A stretch of 64,000 nucleotides of DNA, taken from positions 2,604,001 to 2,668,000 of the forward strand of contig NZ_AP019007.1 in assembly GCF_009176645.1 (NCBI RefSeq). The letters are read 5' to 3'. The notes beneath the pieces are model-generated. The model made no database searches and was not told the DNA's origin. It was given only the letters and a program-made list of their open reading frames with translations. This document shows, piece by piece, positions 54,527 to 64,000 of the stretch (within the stretch, counting starts at the first letter, position 1; each line of letters opens with the position of its first letter). The position numbers and the translations under genes are program-made. The stretch is from Enterobacter oligotrophicus. Lineage in GTDB: Bacteria > Pseudomonadota > Gammaproteobacteria > Enterobacterales > Enterobacteriaceae.

Positions 54527-54750
54527 GAGGTAACTCCTCGGTTATCGATTTTTATCGTATTTATGCAAGGTACGTCATTTATTCTGCACTGAACGGGCAG
54601 GCCAACAAGGGAAGGGAAAAGTATAAAAAGGTGACGATTCCGACCTGATGATAAAAATGTGAGTTTGATCGAGCTGAGTTTCTGTTATTTATTAATAATC
54701 AATGGATAAACGCAATTATCACAGCGATAAAAGTGGAATGGTGAATATTA
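54527..54750. promoter_or_regulatory. Divergent promoter region, symporter / araC-type gene
   Basis: A 224-bp AT-rich region with repeated GATAAAA and TTATCG words (near 54540-54560 and 54725) and one weak CRP-like half-site (TGTGAGTTTGATCGAG near 54658). The operator for the AraC-type protein should be here, but it was not identified with confidence. Confidence 0.45.
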
Positions 54751-55569
54751 ATGCTTGAATTATCCATAGCGCTTCCGGTTAAAGTACAAAATGGCGGGTT
54801 ATTTATTTCCCGTGGTGTGGGCCGCCATCCAGCGCGTAAACTCACATCGTGGGAGATTATATTTGTCGAAAAAGGGACATTAACGATTCAGGAAGAAAAT
54901 ACGGTGTTTGAGGTCAACGAGGGAGAGAGTTTACTGCTGTGGCCCAATCGGCGGCATGTGGGTATTGAAGACTTTCCGGCGGATCTCAAATTTTATTGGC
55001 TACATTTTGAGAGGGAAAATAACCAACCCGATTTGCCCGATGCCTCTCTACTGGCAATAGAACAACACTGCAGCGTGCGGGACCCGCAATATGTGATCGC
55101 ATTATTTCGTCAGTTTTTAAGCGAGCAGGAAAAATTACAGCGAAGCCTGGCGCTGGAAATTATTCTGTTACTGATTTTGCAGCAAGTTTCTCTCTCTCCA
55201 GGATATGAAGACAAAGCCGACGACGCGGGAGCGGCCATGGCGTGGAAGGCAAAACAGCTTATTCGCACGCAATTCCATTTGCCAATATCCACCTCGCAGC
55301 TGGCAAAGGAGCTGCACTGTAATGCGGATTATCTGGGGCGGGTATTTCGCCGGACATTTCATTTAACCCTGACCGAAGCGATCCACCGCCAGCGCGTCAG
55401 GGCGGCTGAAAAACTGTTGCTGAACGATGCCGCCTCATTAACCGAAGTGGCAAACCGCTGCGGTTTTAATGACGTCGGCTATTTTCGGCAGATATTTTCA
55501 AAGCATACGGGGCTTACACCCGCCGTCTGGAAACGGCGGTACTGTAAGGAACATATCAATTCCGGGTAA
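54751..55569 (+). CDS. AraC-family regulator of the arabinofuranoside cassette
   Basis: A 272-residue regulator. The N-terminal cupin (about 1-95, TSWEIIFVEKGTLTIQEENTVFEVNEGES) should bind the inducer. Two helix-turn-helix motifs follow: ISTSQLAKELHCNADYLGRVFRR near 190 and SLTEVANRCGFNDVGYFRQIF near 235, the AraC signature. Its divergent position next to the symporter-GH127 pair suggests it activates them in response to a pentose or its oligosaccharide. Low GC (by eye) at its 5' end suggests acquisition together with the cassette. Confidence 0.88.
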   Translation: MLELSIALPVKVQNGGLFISRGVGRHPARKLTSWEIIFVEKGTLTIQEENTVFEVNEGESLLLWPNRRHVGIEDFPADLKFYWLHFERENNQPDLPDASLLAIEQHCSVRDPQYVIALFRQFLSEQEKLQRSLALEIILLLILQQVSLSPGYEDKADDAGAAMAWKAKQLIRTQFHLPISTSQLAKELHCNADYLGRVFRRTFHLTLTEAIHRQRVRAAEKLLLNDAASLTEVANRCGFNDVGYFRQIFSKHTGLTPAVWKRRYCKEHINSG

Positions 55570-56265
55570 TCATTGCCCGTAATAAGCATTTGCGCCGTGC
55601 TTGCGCAGGTAATGTTTGTCCAGCAGCTCTTGCTGCATTACGGGCAGTTGCGGTGCGAGCTGACGTGAGAACAGGCCCATACAGGCGCACTCCTCCAGCA
55701 CCACGGCGTTATGTACCGCATCGGCCGCGTCTTTGCCCCAGGCGAACGGGCCGTGGGAGTGAACCAGCACCGCAGGGATCTGCATCGGGTTTACGTCGCG
55801 CTCCTCAAAGGTTTTGATGATCACTTCCCCCGTCTGGTACTCATATTCCCCTGCAATTTCTGCAGGGGTCATCAGGCGCGTACAGGGGATCGCGCCGTAG
55901 AAATAGTCCGCGTGCGTCGTGCCCCAGGCCGGTAAATCCAGCCCCGCCTGCGACCAGATGGTGGCGTAGCGGGAATGGGTATGCACGATGCCGCCAATCT
56001 CCGGGTAACGACGATACAGCGCGAGGTGGGTCGGCGTATCGGAAGAGGGCTTTTTACTGCCCTCCACGATCTGGCCGGTCGCGATATTGACCACCACCAT
56101 ATCTTCAGCCGTCATCACGTCGTACTCCACGCCGGAGGGTTTGATCACCATTAACCCGCGTTCGCGATCGACCGCGCTGACGTTGCCCCAGGTAAAGGTC
56201 ACCAGCTGGTGGGCGGGAAGCGCCAGGTTTGCCGCCAGCACGTCCGCTTTGAGTTGTTCTAACAT
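55570..56265 (-). CDS. sgbE: L-ribulose-5-phosphate 4-epimerase (SgbE/YiaS)
   Basis: A 231-residue class II aldolase-family epimerase matching E. coli SgbE. Zinc ligands are His95 and His97 (GGIVHTHSR) and His171 ([10 protein letters not shown]), and Asp76 sits in the SSDTPTH loop. It converts L-ribulose 5-phosphate to D-xylulose 5-phosphate and is the last step of the ascorbate/ketogulonate route. It overlaps sgbU by seven bases. It could also serve L-arabinose released by the neighbouring arabinofuranosidase. Confidence 0.95.
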   Translation of the reverse strand: MLEQLKADVLAANLALPAHQLVTFTWGNVSAVDRERGLMVIKPSGVEYDVMTAEDMVVVNIATGQIVEGSKKPSSDTPTHLALYRRYPEIGGIVHTHSRYATIWSQAGLDLPAWGTTHADYFYGAIPCTRLMTPAEIAGEYEYQTGEVIIKTFEERDVNPMQIPAVLVHSHGPFAWGKDAADAVHNAVVLEECACMGLFSRQLAPQLPVMQQELLDKHYLRKHGANAYYGQ

Positions 56266-57119
56266 GTCATGCCTCCTTCCTGCATACGGGCTTCAATCCA
56301 GCGGCGCGCCTGGATAATCTCCAGCACCGGCTCTTTGGCTTTTTCGGTCCACATTTCAATCAGAAACGCGCCGCGATAGTTCAGTTTATTCAGGGTGTTA
56401 AAGACGCCAACGAAATCAACGCAACCGTCGCCAAACGGCACATCACGGAACTGTCCGGGGCTGTGTTCGGTCACGGGTTGGGTATCTTTCAGGTGAATTG
56501 CGGCGATGCGGTCAATGCCCAGCGTCAGCTCGGCGGTGACGTCGTTGCCCCACGCGCTCAGGTTGCCGACATCCGGGTAAACGCTGAACCACGGTGACGC
56601 GAGCATCTCGTCCCACTTTTTCCATTTGCTGATGGAGTTCATAAACGCGGTATCCATGATCTCCACCGCCACCATCACCTGTGCGGCAGCGGCCTGCTCA
56701 ATGGCCCATGCCAGCCCGTCGGCGAAGCGTTGCTGCGTCCCTTCGTCATGCTCTTCGTAATAGACGTCATAACCCGCAAGCTGGATGGTGCGAATGCCTA
56801 AATCGCGTGCCAGCTTAATGGCTTTGGTCATGATCTCGCGGGCGCGTTCGCGCACGGTTTCATCCCGGCTGCCAAACGGGAAGCGGCGGTGGGCGGATAA
56901 ACACATCGACGGGATCGCCACACCGGTCTCCAGCATCGCTTCAACCAGCGACGCGCGCTGCGTGGTGCTCCACTCAAGACGGGATAACCGCTCGTCCGTT
57001 TCATCAACGGACATCTCAACAAAATCGAACCCGCAGCTTTTTGCCAGCACCAGGCGCTCTGGCCAGGTGAGATCTTTCGGTAGCGCTTTTTCGTAAATAC
57101 CTAACGGATGCTGACGCAT
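56259..57119 (-). CDS. sgbU: L-xylulose-5-phosphate 3-epimerase (SgbU/YiaR)
   Basis: A 286-residue TIM-barrel epimerase matching E. coli SgbU. It converts L-xylulose 5-phosphate to L-ribulose 5-phosphate. Conserved metal-site segments include [10 protein letters not shown] near 155, [12 protein letters not shown] near 185, [11 protein letters not shown] near 210 and FLIEMWTEK near 250. It lies two bases after sgbH and overlaps sgbE, so it is in one transcript with them. Confidence 0.95.
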   Translation of the reverse strand: MRQHPLGIYEKALPKDLTWPERLVLAKSCGFDFVEMSVDETDERLSRLEWSTTQRASLVEAMLETGVAIPSMCLSAHRRFPFGSRDETVRERAREIMTKAIKLARDLGIRTIQLAGYDVYYEEHDEGTQQRFADGLAWAIEQAAAAQVMVAVEIMDTAFMNSISKWKKWDEMLASPWFSVYPDVGNLSAWGNDVTAELTLGIDRIAAIHLKDTQPVTEHSPGQFRDVPFGDGCVDFVGVFNTLNKLNYRGAFLIEMWTEKAKEPVLEIIQARRWIEARMQEGGMTC

Positions 57120-57121
57120 GG

Positions 57122-57775
57122 TTACGCTCCCCAGATGTCGCGAATTTGCGAGTGGAATGCCTGTGCCACCTGCGGTGGATTCACCGCACCCGCCAGCGCA
57201 CGACCGGCAATAAAGGCTTTAACATTGATCTGCTTAAACAGCGGCAGATCGGCGGGCGTGATGCCGCCGGTTATCGAGAGCTGTAAACCGATGTCAGAGA
57301 GGGCTTTCATTTTAGCGAGATCGGCTTCCCCCCACTGCTGTCCGCTGGCCTGCGCATCGCGCCCGCGATGGTAGATCGCCTGTTTCACACCGACGCGATG
57401 CCACGCGCGCGCGTCGTCCAGCGTCCAGTGACCAAACAGTTCCATCTGGATCTCGCCACCACAGCGCAGTGCCACGTCGTGACCTTTTTCGACGGTCGCC
57501 AGCGGGGCGGCGCAGATGATGGTCATCCAGTTTGCTCCTGCCCCAAACGCCTGCTCAGCCAGCGTTTCCCCGGCGTCGGCTACTTTCCAGTCTGCCACGA
57601 TGATCTTCTCCGGGCACTGTTCGCGCAGGGCGCGCACGGCGTTCAGCCCTTCGGTCAGGCATAAAATGGTGCCTGCTTCGACGATATTGACGTGATCCAA
57701 AAGCAAAGCGACATCGCGCTGTGCAGCCGGAAGTGAGGTATGGTCGAGCGCCAGCTGCAGTAATGGTCGGCTCAT
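57122..57775 (-). CDS. sgbH: 3-keto-L-gulonate-6-phosphate decarboxylase (SgbH/YiaQ)
   Basis: A 217-residue member of the OMP-decarboxylase suprafamily matching E. coli SgbH. Active-site residues of the family are in place: Asp11, Glu33, Asp62 and Lys64 ([11 protein letters not shown]). It decarboxylates 3-keto-L-gulonate 6-phosphate to L-xylulose 5-phosphate with Mg2+. The phosphate-binding segment is [10 protein letters not shown] near 168. It overlaps the kinase gene by four bases. Confidence 0.95.
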   Translation of the reverse strand: MSRPLLQLALDHTSLPAAQRDVALLLDHVNIVEAGTILCLTEGLNAVRALREQCPEKIIVADWKVADAGETLAEQAFGAGANWMTIICAAPLATVEKGHDVALRCGGEIQMELFGHWTLDDARAWHRVGVKQAIYHRGRDAQASGQQWGEADLAKMKALSDIGLQLSITGGITPADLPLFKQINVKAFIAGRALAGAVNPPQVAQAFHSQIRDIWGA

Positions 57776-59277
57776 AGGTCGTGCTCCTTAACGCGGGCGT
57801 GATAACCCTGTAGTGCTGAAATCAGTAACTGGTAACGGTGATATTTGTGCTGGTAGGCCCCATGGGCGCGCATGTCGGGCTCAATGACCCGGATGTCATG
57901 TTTGAGGGCACGCTGAGCGGCGTGGAAATCGGGATAAACGCTGGTGCCAACCAGCGCCGCCAGCGCTGCGCCGGAACAGCCGGTCTCTTCCACCTGCGGA
58001 AGTTCAATCGCCAGGCCGCTGACGTCCGCGAGCATTTGCATCCACACATCCGAATGGGTTGGGCCGCCCGTAACACGCAGCGCCTTCACATGGGTAAAGC
58101 GTTCGAGCATGCGGTTAAGATGGGTCATATGGCTGAACACCACGCCCTCGTAGACCGCCTGTAACAGGTGCGCGCGGGTGTGTAGCGCCTGCATGCCGTA
58201 GAGACCGCTGGTCATCTCCAGCCCGGCGTTGCTGCCATAGAGAAACGGCAGGAAAAACACCTCGCTTTCTGCTTTTGGCAGGCTAGCGACAGCCTGGTTG
58301 ATCTCGCTGAACGAGATATCTCCCCACTGTGCCGCCAGCCACTCAAGGTTGCCGGAAGACGTGGGGCTGGCTTCGTGGACGATAAACTGCTCTGGATGAA
58401 CGTAGCGGCCATAGACGTAAGAGTACGGCTCGTTGTCACGAAGCGCATTGGCGATCCCGCTGGTGACGGCCCAGGTACCCATCACGGCGTTAAGCGTATT
58501 TTCGTCGTGCAGCCCGGCGCAGATCGCGGTGGAAACCACATCAAACAGTCCACCAACGACGGGCGTACCCGCCGCGAGACCGGTCAGTGCGGCTGCCTGA
58601 GCGGTGATTTCCCCGCAAATTTCTGCTGAACCGACAATGGGCGGCAGTGCACCGTCGATTTCACCGATACCGAGCCAGCGTGTGAGCTGCGGGTCGTACT
58701 GGCCGGTGTTCATGTTGTAGAGGTTAGATTCCGAGATGTTGCTCTCTTCGCAACCTTTTACCCCCGTAAGGCACCAGCGCAGATAATCATGTGCCATCAT
58801 CACGCAGCCAATCTGCTGATAACGCAGCGGCTCGTTCTCTTTCACCCAGCGTAAAAGCGAGGCCGGATGGCCCGTCCACAGCGTCTGGCGTGTATGCGGG
58901 TAAAGTTTTTCGGGGATGCCGTCCTGCTGCCAGCGCTGCACAATCTCCAGCGCACGGCGATCGGAGGAGAGCATGGCGTTACCCAGGGGCTGGTCATGTT
59001 TATCAAGAAGAAACAGACCTTTTCCCTGAGCAGAGATGCCGACACCTTTGATCTGTTCGCCGTCAACGCCTGAATTGTTGAGCAGTAAGGCGACGGTAGC
59101 GTGGCAGTGCTGCCACAATTGGTGCATATCCCGTTCGGCGTAGCCTGCGCGCGGGCTGAGCGTGGCAACCGAGCGGCGTTCAATGCTGATTTCCTTGCCC
59201 TGGCTGTTATATAAACCGGCTTTCAGATAAGTACCGCCACAATCGATACCCAGCCAGAGGGGCTCTTTTTCACTCAT
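57772..59277 (-). CDS. lyxK: L-xylulose / 3-keto-L-gulonate kinase (LyxK/YiaP)
   Basis: A 501-residue FGGY-family kinase matching E. coli LyxK, three residues longer. The N-terminal phosphate loop is LGIDCGGTYLKAGLY near 8-22, the first FGGY signature lies near 140 and the C-terminal motif LRVTGGPTHSDVWMQMLAD near 405. In this operon type it phosphorylates 3-keto-L-gulonate; in K-12 the homologue phosphorylates L-xylulose. The start follows a single REP element, and it overlaps sgbH by four bases. Confidence 0.93.
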   Translation of the reverse strand: MSEKEPLWLGIDCGGTYLKAGLYNSQGKEISIERRSVATLSPRAGYAERDMHQLWQHCHATVALLLNNSGVDGEQIKGVGISAQGKGLFLLDKHDQPLGNAMLSSDRRALEIVQRWQQDGIPEKLYPHTRQTLWTGHPASLLRWVKENEPLRYQQIGCVMMAHDYLRWCLTGVKGCEESNISESNLYNMNTGQYDPQLTRWLGIGEIDGALPPIVGSAEICGEITAQAAALTGLAAGTPVVGGLFDVVSTAICAGLHDENTLNAVMGTWAVTSGIANALRDNEPYSYVYGRYVHPEQFIVHEASPTSSGNLEWLAAQWGDISFSEINQAVASLPKAESEVFFLPFLYGSNAGLEMTSGLYGMQALHTRAHLLQAVYEGVVFSHMTHLNRMLERFTHVKALRVTGGPTHSDVWMQMLADVSGLAIELPQVEETGCSGAALAALVGTSVYPDFHAAQRALKHDIRVIEPDMRAHGAYQHKYHRYQLLISALQGYHARVKEHDL

Positions 59278-59294
59278 CTTCTTCTCGCTTAATT

Positions 59295-59324
59295 GCCGGG
59301 TGGCACTTCGCTTACCCGGCCTAC
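59295..59324. repeat. Single REP element between yiaX2 and lyxK
   Basis: One REP/PU copy (GCCGGGTGGCACTTCGC...), inside an operon, between two genes that read in the same direction. It may stabilise the upstream mRNA segment. Confidence 0.75.
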
Positions 59325-59353
59325 GGTTTGGTTTAGTGGGTCAGGTGAGGGCA

Positions 59354-60673
59354 TCAGGCTGCACGCTTGTGCGGGTTCACCGTAGGATTAGGTTCCGATC
59401 CGGCATCGCATTTCGCCGGTAACAGCAGGGCCAGCAGCGACGCCAGCGCCAGGGAAACGGCCAGGCAGTAAACGCCCGCATCCTTGCTGTACAGGGTGAT
59501 CAGCACGCCTACTGCATACGGCCCGCAGAAGCCACCGAGGTTGCCCAGGGCGTTAATTACGCCGCGCGCACCGCCTGCCATCTCGGCACTGAACAGCCGC
59601 GCCGGAATGGTCCAGAACACGCCAGCAGCCGACTGCAGGAAGAAGCCACAGCCCACCAGTGCGGCATAAGCCAGCCAGGTGTTCTCTTTTAACGCCACGG
59701 AGAGGAACATGCAGAGCGCGAATCCAATCAATGGCAGGGAGACAAACAGCTTGCGCTTGCCGGTGCGGTCAGAGAGTGAAGAGAACAGGAACATACCCGC
59801 AATGGCACCGATGTAAGGCAGGATGGCGAGCATCCCCACCTGACCGATGCTGGTATGCGTCAGCTCTTTCAGGATGGTTGGCAGCCAGAGGGTGTAACCG
59901 TAAATCCCGGTCTGATAAAAGAAATTCAGGGCGATCAGCTGCCACATGGTTTTGTCTGACAAAACCGCGCTGAGCGAAGCGTTTTTCACCTCTTTTCCGG
60001 CAATCGCCTGCTGCTCAGCGGCCAGCGTGTGGACCAGATAGTTTTTCTCGGCCTCGGAAATCCAGCGCGCTTCCTGCGGGCGGTCATAGACCGTAAAGGC
60101 CCAGAGTACCAGCACAACGACGGACATCAGCCCTTCAATGATGAACAGCCAGCGCCAGTCGAGCGCAGTGATGATCCACCCGGACAGCGGGGCCGTGATG
60201 ATCCCGGCAATCGGCACAAACATGATCACAATCGCGTTAGCACGGCCGCGTTCAGCATCCGGGAACCAGTTGCTGATCATGGTGAGCACGACGGGCAGCA
60301 TTCCACCTTCCGCCACGCCGAGTAAAAAGCGCAGCCCCAGCAGTTGATACTGGTTGGTCACAAGCCCGGTCAGAACCGAGATCACCGCCCAGGCGACCAG
60401 AGACCAGCCGATAAACTTCTTACCGCTGCCATGAACGGCAATCTTGCCGCCGGGAACCTGCAGGAACAGATAGCCGATAAAGAAGATCCCACCCGCCAGG
60501 CCCGCCATCGTGGCAGAAATACCTAACTCTTCATCCATACCGCCCGGCATCGCAAACGCAATATTCACGCGGTCCATATAGGAAATAATGCAGGCAATAA
60601 GAATCGGCGGAATGATTCTTAACCAGCGCTGGCGCGGAATATCCGCATGTAGAGCATGAGAAGACGTATTCAT
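59354..60673 (-). CDS. yiaX2: MFS transporter of the ascorbate operon (YiaX2-type)
   Basis: A 439-residue major facilitator protein with 12 predicted membrane segments and the anion:cation symporter signatures ISYMDRVNIAFA near 30 and RFLLGVAEGGMLPVVLTMISNWFP near 115-138. It occupies the place of yiaX2 in the Klebsiella yiaKLX1X2PQRS operon, whose product imports L-ascorbate. K-12 has the TRAP transporter yiaMNO at this spot. Substrate assignment rests on gene order. Confidence 0.85.
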   Translation of the reverse strand: MNTSSHALHADIPRQRWLRIIPPILIACIISYMDRVNIAFAMPGGMDEELGISATMAGLAGGIFFIGYLFLQVPGGKIAVHGSGKKFIGWSLVAWAVISVLTGLVTNQYQLLGLRFLLGVAEGGMLPVVLTMISNWFPDAERGRANAIVIMFVPIAGIITAPLSGWIITALDWRWLFIIEGLMSVVVLVLWAFTVYDRPQEARWISEAEKNYLVHTLAAEQQAIAGKEVKNASLSAVLSDKTMWQLIALNFFYQTGIYGYTLWLPTILKELTHTSIGQVGMLAILPYIGAIAGMFLFSSLSDRTGKRKLFVSLPLIGFALCMFLSVALKENTWLAYAALVGCGFFLQSAAGVFWTIPARLFSAEMAGGARGVINALGNLGGFCGPYAVGVLITLYSKDAGVYCLAVSLALASLLALLLPAKCDAGSEPNPTVNPHKRAA

Positions 60674-60719
60674 ATTTTATGTCTCAGTCAATGTAACCGG
60701 AATAAGGATTTTTTTATTG

Positions 60720-61646
60720 TTATTGCGTTGCTTTATTCATGGCGCTAATGCCGTCGCGCAAAATAGCAATGCGATGGTTGACGTTAGCATTAGCATTTAT
60801 TTCCAGTAACTTAATACCGGAGAATTTCAATGTTGCGGCGCTCGCCGCAGTAAATAGTGCTTTTGCATGTTCAATAGTCATTAAACTTTCGGTGCAGCAC
60901 GAAGAAAACGGTGCGTGTAAATCCTGCCATTCCCCGTATTCTCCGCAGGTGGCGGTGCCGGAGAACATCAGCGCCCCCAGTTTTCCTGCCCGGAGCGCGG
61001 CCTGTACGTGCTCAACCGGAAGAGTGGTGTTACGCCCTTCAATGGCCGACCGCGCCCAGTTGATGCACACGCTGATATCCGTTCCTTTCACCACGTCCAG
61101 CACCTGCTGTAAGGGTAAGAACCCTTTGCGTGGCGCGGGGCCGGTCATGGAATCACAGTGTTCGAGTAGCAGATCGCAGGCCCAGTCCCATTGCGCGATT
61201 TCACGAATGGAGCGGGAGAAAGCCTCGGTGGCTTGTTCGACAGACGCATTACCCGCCTGCGGTGCCGCCTGCATTTCAAGGGCAATGACTTTGCCTGGAA
61301 AGCGGGTATTCACGGCCTCAATCTTGTGATGCAGATGACGGTAATACTCAACGCTGGCTTTGCGCTGTGCTTCGTCAGCAGACGCCAGACCAAACGCGCC
61401 GTTGGTGCCACGGCGGCGCATGGTTTCCATTACCGCCGTTACGACAATTTGCCACTCCCCCGGCGTGTGGCGAAACAGCCATTCATCACCAAATGGGTGA
61501 AGATTTTCAAGACAAGGTTGTTCCAGCCCACGGATATACGGTGTGTCGGCAAGTTCCCGCCAGAAGGCCTGCTCTTCGTGTTCCCCTTTCTGGTGAAACG
61601 AGGGTGCGCAGGGGTACGCACCAATAATAAAACCGGTGTTGGTCAT
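60720..61646 (-). CDS. yiaX1: YiaX1-type protein of unknown function (DUF4862)
   Basis: A 308-residue soluble protein, [19 protein letters not shown], probably a TIM barrel of the sugar-isomerase/epimerase type (conserved acidic and His residues such as LLLEHCDSM near 160, [13 protein letters not shown] near 195 and FSGIKLLEI near 278). I recall similar proteins annotated DUF4862. It lies between yiaL and yiaX2, the position of yiaX1 in Klebsiella. An isomerase or lactonase step on ascorbate or diketogulonate is possible but not shown. Confidence 0.75.
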   Translation of the reverse strand: MTNTGFIIGAYPCAPSFHQKGEHEEQAFWRELADTPYIRGLEQPCLENLHPFGDEWLFRHTPGEWQIVVTAVMETMRRRGTNGAFGLASADEAQRKASVEYYRHLHHKIEAVNTRFPGKVIALEMQAAPQAGNASVEQATEAFSRSIREIAQWDWACDLLLEHCDSMTGPAPRKGFLPLQQVLDVVKGTDISVCINWARSAIEGRNTTLPVEHVQAALRAGKLGALMFSGTATCGEYGEWQDLHAPFSSCCTESLMTIEHAKALFTAASAATLKFSGIKLLEINANANVNHRIAILRDGISAMNKATQ

Positions 61647-61672
61647 TTCGCTTTCCTGTATCTTTCAGAAAA

Positions 61673-63149
<1,477 letters not shown>

Positions 63150-63371
63150 CCCTGTTCTCCTGTTTTTAGGGGCAAGTGTGAGTGCTTTTTTATCTCTAAA
63201 TTTCACTATGCGAAATCTGATTTCAAATATAACGATCAAATTTTGACAGATCAACGACATTCATGATTTTCAAAATCGATTAAAATCAAACGGTTGTGTT
63301 TTTTCTGTTGAGATCGTGAACTGAACCACACTTTGCGCTACCATCAGGGCGCGACAAAAAGGAGCCATTTG
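63150..63371. promoter_or_regulatory. yiaK-yiaJ divergent control region
   Basis: A 222-bp AT-rich region. The arms ATTTC (63200-63204), GAAAT (63212-63216) and ATTTC (63220-63224) form two overlapping inverted repeats about 55 bp upstream of yiaK, of the size IclR-type dimers bind. This is a candidate YiaJ operator. Promoter hexamers were not assigned. Confidence 0.5.
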
Positions 63372-64000
63372 ATGAGCATGAAAGAGAGCGAAATGACGCA
63401 AGAAAAAGAGAGGCCCGCAGGTAGCCAGAGCTTGTTTCGCGGCCTGATGCTGATTGAGATCCTCAGTAACTATCCGAACGGGTGCCCACTGGCGCATTTG
63501 TCAGAACTTGCAGGGCTGAATAAGAGCACCGTGCACCGGTTATTGCAGGGGCTGCAGTCTTGCGGCTACGTGACGCCAGCGCCTGCGGCGGGCAGCTATC
63601 GCCTGACCACCAAATTCATTGCCGTTGGGCAAAAGGCCCTGTCATCGCTGAATATCATCCACGTGGCGGCACCGCATCTTGAGACGCTGAATATCGCGAC
63701 CGGAGAAACGGTGAACTTCTCCAGCCGTGAAGACGATCACGCCATCCTGATTTACAAACTGGAGCCGACGACCGGCATGCTGCGCACGCGTGCTTATATC
63801 GGCCAGCATATGCCGCTCTATTGTTCGGCAATGGGTAAGATCTACATGGCGTTTGGCCATCAGGATTACGTGGCGAGTTACTGGGAAAGCCACCAGGAAC
63901 AGATCCAGCCGTTGACCCGCAACACCATCACCGAACTGAGCGCCATGTATGATGAGCTGGCGGAAATCCGTGAGCACAGCATGGCGATGGACAAAGAAGA
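63372..64000 (+). CDS. yiaJ: IclR-family repressor of the yia operon (partial, runs off the end)
   Basis: The first 209 codons are present; about 70 should lie beyond the window. The protein begins MSMKESEMTQEKERPAGSQ and matches E. coli YiaJ (PlaR) closely. The N-terminal winged helix-turn-helix (CPLAHLSELAGLNKSTVHRLLQGL) is followed by the IclR effector-binding domain (TAYIGQHMPLYCSAMGK). It represses the divergent yiaK operon and is relieved by an ascorbate-pathway intermediate. AGGAG lies seven bases before the ATG. Confidence 0.95.
   Translation, partial: MSMKESEMTQEKERPAGSQSLFRGLMLIEILSNYPNGCPLAHLSELAGLNKSTVHRLLQGLQSCGYVTPAPAAGSYRLTTKFIAVGQKALSSLNIIHVAAPHLETLNIATGETVNFSSREDDHAILIYKLEPTTGMLRTRAYIGQHMPLYCSAMGKIYMAFGHQDYVASYWESHQEQIQPLTRNTITELSAMYDELAEIREHSMAMDKE

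Overview
The window is chromosomal DNA of an enterobacterium, most likely Enterobacter or a very close relative. The 16S rRNA gene is full length and of Enterobacter cloacae-group type as far as I can judge by eye. Almost every protein aligns end to end with a remembered E. coli K-12 counterpart, while the accessory genes differ from K-12. No insertion sequence, prophage, integrase, CRISPR array or plasmid function was seen.

Layout. (1) 1-9.5 kb: the end of argB, argH, the OxyS sRNA facing oxyR, sthA, fabR-yijD, trmA, a cobalamin riboswitch with btuB, and murI. (2) 9.6-15.3 kb: a complete rRNA operon (P1/P2, 16S, tRNA-Ile, tRNA-Ala, 23S, 5S, tRNA-Asp, tRNA-Trp). Its upstream flank (murI) matches K-12 rrnB and its downstream flank (aspT-trpT-hdfR) matches rrnC, so the locus is a hybrid. 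(3) 15.4-27.7 kb: hdfR, maoP, yifB, then the branched-chain amino acid operon ilvL-ilvX-ilvG-ilvM-ilvE-ilvD-ilvA and ilvY/ilvC, with an intact ilvG. (4) 27.8-32 kb: trmL and lldPRD (L-lactate use), joined directly to ilvC, which is not the K-12 order. (5) 32.2-37.8 kb: one 1854-residue DUF4011-helicase-Vsr-like protein, AT-richer than its surroundings and inserted between yibL and lldP. It is probably an anti-phage defence gene. (6) 38-42.7 kb: yibL and mtlADR (mannitol use) with four perfect CRP sites upstream of mtlA. (7) 42.7-50.2 kb: yibF, selA-selB (selenocysteine synthesis and insertion), a ROK-family kinase where K-12 has yiaY, aldB, and yiaU. (8) 50.3-55.6 kb: yiaT, then a cassette of a GH127 beta-L-arabinofuranosidase, a GPH-type sugar symporter and a divergent AraC-type regulator. 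(9) 55.6-64 kb: an L-ascorbate / 3-keto-L-gulonate catabolic operon in the Klebsiella yiaKLX1X2PQRS arrangement, with the divergent repressor gene yiaJ cut by the window end.

How the genes work together. The last two regions form a pentose/ascorbate island. YiaK, the YiaP/LyxK kinase, SgbH, SgbU and SgbE convert diketogulonate to D-xylulose 5-phosphate, and the neighbouring arabinofuranosidase cassette would supply another five-carbon sugar. Oxidative stress (OxyR/OxyS, SthA), fatty-acid desaturation (FabR), B12 uptake and branched-chain amino acid synthesis are standard core functions. REP elements and a second GC-rich hairpin family fill many gene ends. Functions rest on remembered family sequences and visible motifs; no database search was possible.
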